A DNA stretch of 64,000 nucleotides. Origin: Amphimedon queenslandica. Taxonomy: Eukaryota > Porifera > Demospongiae > Haplosclerida > Niphatidae. Both the position numbers and the translations under genes were made by a program. Below, one piece after another: positions 10,818 through 21,600 of this stretch. A model generated the notes under the pieces. That model did not search any database and was not told the DNA's origin. It saw only the letters and a list, made by a program, of their open reading frames with translations. The first letter of the stretch is position 1, and every line of letters begins with the position of its first letter. The stretch spans positions 235,809 through 299,808 of the forward strand of contig NW_003546257.1 in the NCBI RefSeq assembly GCF_000090795.2, read 5' to 3'.

Positions 10818-13800
10818 TCAAGCGATCATGAAGCTTTCAGAGAGGGGTTTCTCAACTCTGCTGTAGCAACCTCTTGGCCTTATAGTCAGAGTGTGATATC
10901 CTCCAGAAACATTGTTCAACACCAATGGGCTGCTACCTATAATGATGATGATAAATTAATAAATAATGATGTTTTATAAAGACTTTTAGAAGAAATATTT
11001 GACTTACATAAACGAGGTCTGTTTGAGTCCAAACTGCACTTGTAGTATTTGACTGGTCCCATTCCTGTAAACTCCACCATCACTTGACTACCATTGACTG
11101 TTATCCCTTCATTAATGAGATGGACAGAGCAAAGGAGAGGAGAGTCTGTGCAACATAAAGAGACATGTGATAAGACAGACACTGTATGCAGGTATACATT
11201 ATTGCAGGTTTTGATTGCATGCGCATATAAATAACATCTGTTATTGTGCCCATTGGTCTCTCTCTCTCAATGAACCAGTCAATGCATAACAAATGAAGTC
11301 AGAGGCCACACCAGAGAAAGAGAAACGAGGAGCTTGTGGAGCTTCTTTGAAATAATCAGCTGAAGCCGCACAAAGCTCCTCAGCTGCATATGGGCTAATC
11401 AAGGAAGCACACATCCCCACAAGCTTGTAGCATTGGGCGGTAATGACATACTGTGGGCTTACCCATGTAAAACTTTCTCACAATGAGAGAGACTTCACCA
11501 AGTGCACTTGTAGCATTGACGGTGAGCGAGAGAGGATATGGCTCAATATTGTGGATACTGCACGATAGATCATCAAAAGTTACTTCACCAGATGAGCCTA
11601 TGCATACATGCACATACAAGAGAATGCATCCATTAAAATACTCTGGAATATAGTGGCAAAGTACATAGCACGTATAATGTTGTTGTAATTATCATAAAGT
11701 ATGCAACTCATTTGTGGGTTAGTGGATACGTGACTTACAGTCCTTTGTTAGTCTTCCTACGGAGCAGTGGATTCCACTGGTTGGTTTGTTGCTTTCTATC
11801 ATGAGCCACATCTTATGGCCAAACACTACAGGGCTGTCACCCTTTAACTGAATTTTAAGATGAGCTATAAGCAATATACATAATGATGACGAATATTGTT
11901 TTAAAAGTCAATCCATACCTTCTACTCTTATGTTAATGGATGCTCTTAAAGTCTGCCCGGTCGATGTCCTGTATATGCACTGGTATTGACCAGAGTCTGC
12001 GAGTGAGATTGATTTAAATGTCATCACTGAGTTGAATGGTATCTTCTGCTTTATGGGCTCGTCATCTTTAGTCCAAGTAAAACTAGCGTATTCTTTTGCA
12101 CTGAGTTGATGATATACACTGCAGAGAAGAGTCAGTTTGCTTCCTTCGATCAGTACAGAGGATGGAAGGGCTTGTATGATGGCTGAGTGGGCAGCTATGC
12201 ATGTAATAAAAGGATTTTTAATAATAGCTTGTACCGGCTTGTGTGTTTATCCAAGTACAAGTATAGTCAGTAATTTAATAAATTTGTCCTTATCAGGTTA
12301 CAGGTCTATGTGGTCAAATCATGCTCTCAACTTTGACTGAGTTCAAATACAAAGGAGAGCTACAGTATAAGCTTACCATGTACGTATAGACTAGCCTCGG
12401 TCCTAACAGATCCCAAACTGTTGGCACCAATACACTGATACATCCCTTGATCTTCACTTCTAATGTTACTGATAAGTAAACTGGAATGTACTGTAGACTC
12501 TGATAGAGAGCTCTTAGTTACAATCCTCCATCTTTTCTCTTCGCTGTTTCCTTCAATGAGACTCCTGAGTGTTCCTTCTGCAATCCTGTACCAGTCAATG
12601 ACAGGTAATGGCAAACCTTTTACGATACACGTTAGATTAGCAACGACTCCCGAGTCACTTGGATGAAGGAAGATTGTTGTGTTGGCTGGTTTCTTCACCA
12701 CCTTGGGAGCTCCTACAATATCACAACAAATGTATATGTACATGTATATATATAAGGAGATTAAGGATAATAGATAGACTCACCCCAAACAGATAAGTAT
12801 GTTGTTTTATATTGGACTGGGAACGTTCCGTTAGTTGACGCTTCGCAAATATAAGAGCCAGCATCCGACATATTGACATTAGTAATACTGTAACTCAGGG
12901 TACACCTGTACACCCCAGGGAACACGCTATTGCTGGTCATGTGACAAGAGGAAGAGGAAGTGAGGATCCTCACTCCGTTCTTTGAGAATGAGAGCAGAGG
13001 AGCGGGATAGCCCTCTCCAGTACATAGCATGACTGCACTTGCTCCTTCTTCAGCAAAGGGCTCAGACTCCACATCAATTGTTGGAGGAACTAAAAATTAA
13101 GAAAATAAAAAACAATTTTTTCCCATCAAACAATGATATGGGCATAGTCCATGACATAAATGAATTAACATGGCATTATTATTAAATCCAGTAGTCGTTG
13201 CTATGGTATGACCTTCCTAATGTCATAGGTAAAGAGGCTTCTCCTTATTTGATGTGTGTTCTCAGGTCTCGGTATGTACATTTTACGCTGGAGGCTTTAG
13301 CTACCACCTGGTAATTTGTGGTACCCTTTTCTCTCTTGGGATGGCTGCTTCCTGCAAAATGATTTTTAAAAGGTGCGATTGCTGAAAATGATTTTAAACT
13401 ATGATTGCCGGTTATGCTGCTTCCTTTTCTCGGGTGGCAAAGCTCATACTTTTACAAGGGCCCACATTAAAGCAGATTTCGTTATCCCTTCCTTTATTGC
13501 AGGGTTAGTCTTACAATGTCAGCCGGTAACAAGATATCGTTAAAATTTACTATTCCACAATTAGAGCCTGCACTCTACAAGATTCTATTAAAAGCTCAAT
13601 GTCACAGGATCTGTCTTACAATTACGCCCTGTAACGAGATACTATTTAGAATTTACTACTCCATAATTACAGATTGCATTTGAAAAGATTCTTTCATGTA
13701 TTGGCACTCAAGGGAATTTATTATCAATCGTGGTAAACTCACTATGGCATAATTAGTCAAAGCTGTGTTTTATTATAATTACCTTTAATTGTTACTATCG

Positions 13801-16779
13801 ATTTTCTGGATCTGGTTACCCCGTGGCTATTCTCCACAATGCATTCATATTCTCCATTGCTAGCTGGACTTGGATCACTAATAGTCAATACTGATGTAAG
13901 GTTTGGTCCGCTGACTGTATTGGTGAATGTCCTCAGGTATGCAACCGTGAGATTAGTCGATAGGAAGTTCCATCGCACAACAAGTGGTAGGGTACCAGTA
14001 GCAGAGCAGGTGAGTTTAACAGGTGAATAAGAACCTTCAGATACGACTGTATTCACTGATTCTGGAGTTAGCGACGAAATCCGAACAGGAGGAGCTAAAG
14101 AGTAGAAGAAAGGGATTGAATGTGCACAATTAGGAAAGTGTTTAATGCATTTACCAGAGCAATGGACTTTAGTATTAAAGTTGCAGGTAAGCAGCCTGAA
14201 CTTGCTCAAATGTATGATTTGTGCACAGTCTAGGAGGCTAGATTCGCTGCCGTTACAGTTAAGGTTGAGGTGGACTCCGGGATTTTGATGAGAAATACTT
14301 TTAGAAGAATGGATTCCTATACATTATCAAAGACAAAGTAACATATAGCGTGATACTGTATGAGGAGTGAGGGTATCTTATTGCTTGTACCAATATCTAT
14401 ATTTATCAAATTGATTTTTTGATAATTTCCAATTAGGAGCAATCAATACTCCAAAGATGGATCTAATGCTCCCCTACTGTGCATCATGTACAGACATGCA
14501 CCCTTTCCTGCATGCACTTACTTTGTTTACCGAAACCAAGCTGGTCACAAGTGACTTTCCCGATGGCCTCATTATCAGTCGTCTCATTGTGACACAATGG
14601 CTTCCACAGTCCATTTATGCACATTTGGACAACTCCATCAAAGCTTTGAGCATTAGGCCTCCTAGTGATCACATTTACTAGTCTGAGTCCACCAGTTGTA
14701 CAGTTGCTAATAATACCAATCGAATTTTCATCTTCTATACATAAAAAGGTTATGAGTCACACAAAAAGATAATAATAAGAATGATGGCAGACAGCCACCC
14801 AAAGCCTCAGACCCACCTGTTTACCTAGTCAAAACCTCAGTATGACAATAATGTCAACTAGGAAGTCTACACTATTTACTTAGTACAGCCACACACTGCA
14901 AGTAAGCCCAAGGGAACTGCCCTTATGCAAATACTATCAGCAATAGGTACCTACCTGAGGAGTGGCAGATGGCTCCTGTCATGCTGTGGTTGGAGACTGT
15001 TAGAGATCCTCTACTGCAGTTAGTGATTGTTGATTCTTCTCCAGTACAGTGGATGGAATTTAGTCCAGGGNNNNNNNNNNNNNNNNNNNNNNNNNNNNNN
15101 NNNNNNNNNNNNNNNNNNNNNNNNNNNNNNNNNNNNNNNNNNNNNNNNNNNNNNNNNNNNNNNNNNNNNNNNNNNNNNNNNNNNNNNNNNNNNNNNNNNN
15201 NNNNNNNNNNNNNNNNNNNNNNNNNNNNNNNNNNNNNNNNNNNNNNNNNNNNNNNNNNNNNNNNNNNNNNNNNNNNNNNNNNNNNNNNNNNNNNNNNNNN
15301 NNNNNNNNNNNNNNNNNNNNNNNNNNNNNNNNNNNNNNNNNNNNNNNNNNNNNNNNNNNNNNNNNNNNNNNNNNNNNNNNNNNNNNNNNNNNNNNNNNNN
15401 NNNNNNNNNNNNNNNNNNNNNNNNNNNNNNNNNNNNNNNNNNNNNNNNNNNNNNNNNNNNNNNNNNNNNNNNNNNNNNNNNNNNNNNNNNNNNNNNNNNN
15501 NNNNNNNNNNNNNNNNNNNNNNNNNNNNNNNNNNNNNNNNNNNNNNNNNNNNNNNNNNNNNNNNNNNNNNNNNNNNNNNNNNNNNNNNNNNNNNNNNNNN
15601 NNNNNNNNNNNNNNNNNNNNNNNNNNNNNNNNNNNNNNNNNNNNNNNNNNNNNNNNNNNNNNNNNNNNNNNNNNNNNNNNNNNNNNNNNNNNNNNNNNNN
15701 NNNNNNNNNNNNNNNNNNNNNNNNNNNNNNNNNNNNNNNNNNNNNNNNNNNNNNNNNNNNNNNNNNNNNNNNNNNNNNNNNNNNNNNNNNNNNNNNNNNN
15801 NNNNNNNNNNNNNNNNNNNNNNNNNNNNNNNNNNNNNNNNNNNNNNNNNNNNNNNNNNNNNNNNNNNNNNNNNNNNNNNNNNNNNNNNTCATGCATGATG
15901 CTGCATAGTAATATTTGCCTATTACCTTCAAGTGGACAGTCCATTGCTAGTTGCTTGTGTACAACGAGAGTCTCTTTGCTTGTCCAGTTCTCATGGCATA
16001 CTCCTCCCCATCGGTTGTTGATACATATCTCAAGTTTCCCTGTGAGAGTATCTAGCTGGAGGTCGCCAGTTGCACACTTTGAGTGGTCGCCATTAGATTT
16101 ATCTGATATACATAAGATAGATTACCATGCATGCACATATGAATAGATCTGTACTTTGACAAATGATGCCAGCAACTGCATGGCCAGGACAATGTGTAAC
16201 CGGTTGGGATCCACTTCCACTTCCACTGCTTACTTCTATAGTATCATCTGAATCATCATGCCCCATAAAACCCACAGCTTCGATTTCTGCAGTTGGAGCT
16301 GTTCCTGCAGCAGCCTTTCCTATCGTCTTAATGCTACATTCCAGTAAGGAGAGCTCATCTCCTCTGCAAGAGATGCTACTGACAGAAATAGGCAAATTCA
16401 CACTAGAGGACGGAATGAGTGGGAATGCCATTGCTCCTATACAAAAAGATATTAAGAATTTAAAGCTCTGAGGAGCAAATTACTCTTACCATAATGAGAG
16501 AGACCCATATCAACACAAGTCACTTTTGCAACAATGTGGCTCCATTTGTTGCTGCACACAAAGCTCCATTTGCCATTGATGCAAATGATCACAGTCCCGC
16601 TTTGCAGTGAGCCAAAAGACATGCTCAATGTAGTTTGATTCATAAATTTCACTGTGCCATGACTGCAGCCATGAGCTATGGGAAGAGAAAAAATAAAGCA
16701 TCATAATCTATAGGTAGAGCAAAAGCTTACAAATAGCACAGATAGATGCTCCCAAAACAAGAAAAATGACAAGCTGCAT
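10818..16779 (-). CDS. Secreted SRCR-immunoglobulin protein (multi-exon, interrupted by an assembly gap)
   Basis: The ATG at 16779 opens a signal peptide (MQLVIFLVLGASICA). Exons run about 16731-16779, 16490-16675, 16155-16436, 15926-16102, gap, 14955-15070+, 14531-14734, 14155-14316, 13783-14094, 12784-13089, 12377-12712, 11919-12194, 11739-11864, 11463-11597, 11008-11145 and 10818-10936. The first part is three or more scavenger-receptor cysteine-rich domains, each split into two exons (first halves GTVIICINGKWSFVC, GKLEICINNRWGGVC and VVQMCINGLWKPLC; second halves with CRGDELSLLEC and CNGSESSLLDC). Four Ig domains follow, with the usual Cys pairs and D-x-G-x-Y-x-C (ASNGEYEC, SDAGSYIC, SEDQGMYQC, ADSGQYQC). 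The end is a region with VEFTGMGPVKYYKCSLD and SSPLVLNNVSGGYHTLTI. No membrane segment is seen, so secretion is inferred. Sponge SRCR-Ig proteins are associated with recognition and adhesion; ligands are unknown. Confidence 0.88.
13505..13700. repeat. Two-copy ~110-bp direct repeat in an SRCR-Ig intron
   Basis: Within the 690-bp intron between two Ig exons, a segment (gtaacaagatatcgttaaaatttactattccacaatta...) is repeated in diverged form (gtaacgagatactatttagaatttactactccataatta...). There is no coding signal. Confidence 0.55.
15071..15888. other. Assembly gap (818 N)
   Basis: The run of N falls inside the SRCR part of the SRCR-Ig gene. The half-domains on either side show that at least one SRCR half-exon pair is missing, so the number of SRCR domains cannot be counted from this window. 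Long X-filled frames across the gap are meaningless. Confidence 0.99.
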
Positions 16780-16860
16780 CACTTCTCTGGACTCAATAGG
16801 ATAAAATTGGTATTGCTGAGAATTGACCAAACATCTGAGGTAAGACTGCACACAACCTCC

Positions 16861-16870
16861 CTTATATAAG
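16861..16870 (-). promoter_or_regulatory. TATA box of the SRCR-Ig gene
   Basis: The palindrome CTTATATAAG lies 82-91 bp upstream of the ATG at 16779. It suits a TATA-driven inducible or tissue-specific gene, in contrast to the TATA-less divergent promoters of the housekeeping pairs. Confidence 0.6.
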
Positions 16871-17620
16871 CTCAACTAACCACAATACACACACACACTC
16901 ACACTCACTACTCCTGTGGGCCATGGCAGGAACAAAAATATAATTATTTCATATTTATGAATAACAATAGAATTTTAGATGGAGCATGCTCAAAAATAAG
17001 ACGGTTATTTCTATTACTGTCATCACACGATCCTGAAACTATTTGAACAGCGTCGACACCATGACAACACAAACCATAGAATTTAATTAGCAGAGATCAA
17101 AAAGAGGGATACACGATCCTATCGGACATTGTCCATTAAAGGTAGCATTATTGTAGCCACCTGTTTCCCTAAATGGAATCAACTGGCTCCGAATTGTCTT
17201 CAATTATAAATAAGATGAGCGCCGCAGTTCTTACCGTCAATGATCATGAGACATAGTTAAAAGCAAGCAACATCTGACATGTGGTAGCAGTTGCTAAGCG
17301 ACACAATGTTGACAGCCATACACAGTAGTACAATTAGTGGTTAATGTACATAAAGATACAACACAGGAGCTATTATATGAAATTATCAAGAAGACAACAG
17401 AGCGAAGACAACACAAGGAAATACAATACTAGCACATCCACTGCAAAGACTGAGGTAAGATTAAAAAATATATTTTTAGGTGCAGACAATGAGAACATAA
17501 TAATAATAACAATGAAACATTTAATGCATTGGAGGAAGAGACACAAATAATTATGTGTGTATGTTATGATGCTAGTAAAGTGTTGATGTGTATGCATGTA
17601 CGTACAACAAGTAACAACAG
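16871..17620. other. Intergenic region between SRCR-Ig start and ARL2 3' end
   Basis: About 750 bp of AT-rich sequence with a short CA tract next to the TATA box. It includes upstream sequence of the SRCR-Ig gene and the 3' flank of ARL2. A 68-residue plus-strand frame at 17344-17550 has no domain or splice support. Confidence 0.5.
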
Positions 17621-18587
17621 TCAGTCCATTGTGAATATTCTGGAGCTGATGTCAGTCGTCATCCAGTTGATTCCATCCAATAGATTCTCTCCAGTCACTG
17701 CAGAGCAGGCCTGAATCTGCCAATGGTGAGTCTTTATATGCTCGAGTCCTAACGCCTGAAAATCATATTGGACTTATTATAAGAATCAAAACTGCAGCAC
17801 ATGTTGTGCTGTGCTGCTTGCTATACACAGGTATAAGGATTTACAATAAAAAATAGGCATTGAATTATGTTTATGAGTCTACTGTATAATAATAAAATAA
17901 TGATGACTGACTTTCATTATTTCGACCCCAGAGAGAGCTCCCGGTAAATCCTGCTTATTCGCAAATACTAGTAAAGTAGCACTGGCCAGTCTCTGATGGA
18001 AGAAGGCAAGAAAGAAAAAGGATAATAATATCATAAATGGAGTCTTAAGTCGACATACTTCCTCTTTCAAAAGAGAATGAAGTTCTTTCTTGCAGTCTTC
18101 CAGACGTCTTGAGTCAGCACTGTCCACTACCCATATTAGTCCATCAGTCGACTCAAAATAATTCCTCCAATAAGATCGGAGCGACTTCTGGCCGCCGACA
18201 TCCCATATGTTTAACTTTAGCCTAAAAAGATGAGTATATCGTAATTCCCACTTGACATTTCACCAATGTAATCAATCAGAATGTACAATTCCATTAACAA
18301 ATAAACTGTGTGAACATTTAAATAGCAGTCCCCCTGATGTAGAATGGTAGTAGAGGTTTACCCTTTGTGCTCGACTGTCTTTATGTTGAATCCAAAAGTT
18401 GGAGATATGGTGGTTATGTCTTCACCAATGAACTTCTTAAGAATTGTAGTCTTACCAGCATTATCAAGACCCCTGGAAAAAATACAATAAAATGGACTTA
18501 AAATTACTGCTAATTGACTCACAGCATCAAGAGTCTAACGTCTTTCTCCTTCTGTTTCATTTTTTTCAAAATCGAGAGTAGGCCCAT
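17621..18587 (-). CDS. ARL2: ARL2 small GTPase
   Basis: ARL2 controls tubulin folding cofactor D, PDE-delta cargo release and mitochondrial shape. Five exons: about 18523-18587, 18363-18473, 18061-18221, 17913-17997 and 17621-17759. The start [21 protein letters not shown] is almost identical to vertebrate ARL2. G-motifs are complete: GLDNAGKT (P-loop), [12 protein letters not shown] (switch I), [20 protein letters not shown] (switch II and following), NKQD and CSA (in [10 protein letters not shown]). The C-terminus ISSRIFTMD corresponds to the family's ISSRIFTAD. Gly2 is present, as in ARL2, which is typically not myristoylated. The start codon is 82 bp from the divergent RPS6KC1 ATG, so the two share a promoter region. 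Confidence 0.97.
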
Positions 18588-18668
18588 TTCACTGTTGATA
18601 TCAAGGATGGGTGGAGCTGATAACAAGGCGTGGCTTGTTATGACCAACCACGCCCACTCCACACTGAA
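18588..18668. promoter_or_regulatory. 81-bp divergent promoter ARL2/RPS6KC1
   Basis: Only 81 bp lie between the two start codons, so transcription of both must begin in or around this stretch, possibly with overlapping 5' UTRs. No TATA box is visible. A CACGTG site lies at 18840-18845, in the first RPS6KC1 intron. Confidence 0.6.
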
Positions 18669-21600
18669 ATGGCTGCTGGTGGTGGTGAGCCTCAGAGAGT
18701 CAGAACGGGTAGTATAGGACCGGTACTGACGTTTCAGGACTCTGCCATTAGCGTCATTGGTGGAAGCTTTTGTCTCTTGGAATCTGAGAGATCCCCGTCT
18801 GGCTACACAGTCTACAAGCTTCAATTTAAAGTGGGTTATCACGTGATCTTTTACCCTATGTGTTTTCCCTCTCTCTCGTTAAAGGTCCAAACTGATACAC
18901 CACAGGGACAGCCTGTCATCGAAGAGGTGCAATTGTTATTTAAATACACATGCAATAGATGGACGCACATTTTTATCATGAAATTGATGTACTTCATAAT
19001 CACATGGGGTATTATTAGTTAGTATAAATGCTACGTTGATAATTATTATTATAAATGAGCTATTAGTATTTTGCAAACAAATACATAGACAATGTTTGCT
19101 TGATGTTAGCAGTTTGTTTTCTCAAGTTATTTGGTTTCCTCCTGATCATCATCATCATCATCATCATTATTTATTTATTATTATTATTTATTATTATTAT
19201 TCTACACACACAGTGTGAGTGCTGGAAGCGGTACTCTGACTTTCTGAAACTCTCGAAACAGCTGGAGCACATTCAAAACATATCGGCCCCATCTTCATCA
19301 TCAGCTCCTCAAGAGAAACTTCCGGAACTCGCAAAAGCTAATTATTTCGGTAAATAAAATAATGGTTTATATTTTTGATGATCCATAATGACAACATTAA
19401 ACATGGGCTCTTTTATCTTTTTATTTTTTTGTTTAGATCGTTTTAAAGAGTCTGTCATTGAAGAGAGGAGAGTCTCTGCTGAGACTTTATTGCAGTATTG
19501 CAGTTACAAGATCCACCTGGTAACTTCAGCGCCTTTTTTTGAATTCATAAAAGTGAGTGCCTACATGTACTGTACATGCAGGTCTATTGTGTATGTCACA
19601 ATGACTCCATGTCTATCATACGTTCTTTGTCTATGTATGTATGTCTGTTTTTCTGTTTATGTGATTAGTGTCATACCTTCTTTTTGTCCATCTGTCTGTC
19701 TGTCTGTCTGTCTCACTGTCTCTCTTTCTCTGTCTGTCTATGTCTATGTATTCTCTATATGTCTGTTCAATTCTTTCTTTTTTGTATTTATTTTATTTTT
19801 TATAGGGAGCAGCTGTTATTCGTATACTTCCAGTAAGTGAGTTGATCTCTTCTCCAACTGGACAGGAGACTCCGCCCCAGTCTGATTGGATCAGCCGACA
19901 GTCATCCAGTACCACTCCTCCTGAGGTCTCAGTCAGAATGAGTATTTTGGAGGAGAGAGACGAGGGAGGCGACACCAGAGAAGGTATGGATTGAATTGTG
20001 TTTTTATTGTCTTTTAATATGTTTGCTATAGAAGAGGGAGGTGTGGCTTTGGAAGTGGGCGGGGCTGAAGCTGATCTCCCTTTACCCTCAACTCCAAAGA
20101 CTCCGGAGATATCGTTAATAAGACACCAGCAGGTACTGTACATGTAGCATGTGTTGGTCTATTGGGAATTAGGTGCTTATAATATAATTTATTTTATTTT
20201 TCAATCTTTTCCTTTCTTCTCTACTCTTTTTTTCATAGGGTGACAGTAGTGTTTTTGGAGGCTCTGACTGGTGGAGTAATGCCTTGGCTCAGAGCGACGT
20301 TATCAATTGTGACGATTATGATAGTTTAATGAGAGAAGAGGAAGAGGAGGCCTACGTCACCACTGATGGTACTGCTAGTAAAGATAAAGTAAGAATTGTA
20401 CCTTTAAAAAGTGTGTGCAGAGTTGCATTTTGTGATTAAAAATAAATAAAATAAACAATTTTGTAAATAATTAAAAAAATTTTTTAGACCTTAGAGAGTG
20501 AGTCCGGTTCATTGAATAAGTCAGTAGGGAATCTCTCGCCTCCTCGTAAACCTGTTGATCAAGCAGAGCGAAGACTAAGCCCTTCTTCATCCTCCTCCTC
20601 CTCTTTCTCATCTAATGGAGCTTATGTTGTTCAAGCAGGGAAACTTATTACCCAAGGGCTGGAGTATGAATCAACTGGTCAACTGGATGAATCATTTGAT
20701 CTATTTAAAGCTGGTGTGGATGTACTGCTTAACGGAGTACAGAGTAAGTTTATATTATTGGGCGGACAAATGATTTCTGAGTTATGGCCATTTTTAAAAA
20801 TAGGCCAATTTATACCCTGTACTATAGCCCATGGTTTTTTCCAAAAAATGGCTCCGAAATCACCCCAAATTTTTATTGCATTTTCTGATACATATTGATG
20901 TACTTATGCTGTGTAGAAAGTTTGAGCTGATTTCAACTTCAATTTTTCGAGTTATGGCCATTTTAAAAAATAGACCAAAATCTGAAAAATACCCTGTACT
21001 ATAGCCCATGAATTTTTCCGAAAAATGGCTCCGAAATCACCCCAAATTTTTATTGCATTTTCTGATACATATTGATGTACTTATGCTATGTAGAAAGTTT
21101 GAGCTGATTCTGACTTCAATTTTTTGAGTTATGGCCATTTTTAAAAATAGACCAAAATCTGAAAAATACCCTGTACTATAGCCCATGGTTTTTTCTGAAA
21201 AATGGCTCCAAAATCACCCCAAATTTTTATTGCATTTTCTGATACATATTGATGTGTTTATGCTATGTAGAAAGTTTAAGTTGATTCCAACCAATAATTT
21301 TCGAGTTATGAGCATTTTTAAAAATTAGTTAAGTTTTGAATAAAAGCAAAGCCCACACGATTCTGATCAAAATTAATTTTTTTTATAAATATTTATAAAA
21401 AGAGCAATAGTGATTATTATACTCCTTCTGATGATGATAAAAGTATTTGGATTTGTATCTATAATATTATATCTTAAAATAAAAAGCCAACCTCAATCTT
21501 GACTTCTCAATTTTTGTAATACTTAGCTGACATGAACTCATCTAGAAGAGAAGCCGTAAGACAGAAAACTGCTGAGTACTTACAATATGCTGAAATATTG

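Noticed and set aside
15020-15944. Four long open frames of about 300 residues on both strands
   Set aside because: They consist almost entirely of unknown residues from the assembly gap at 15071-15888.
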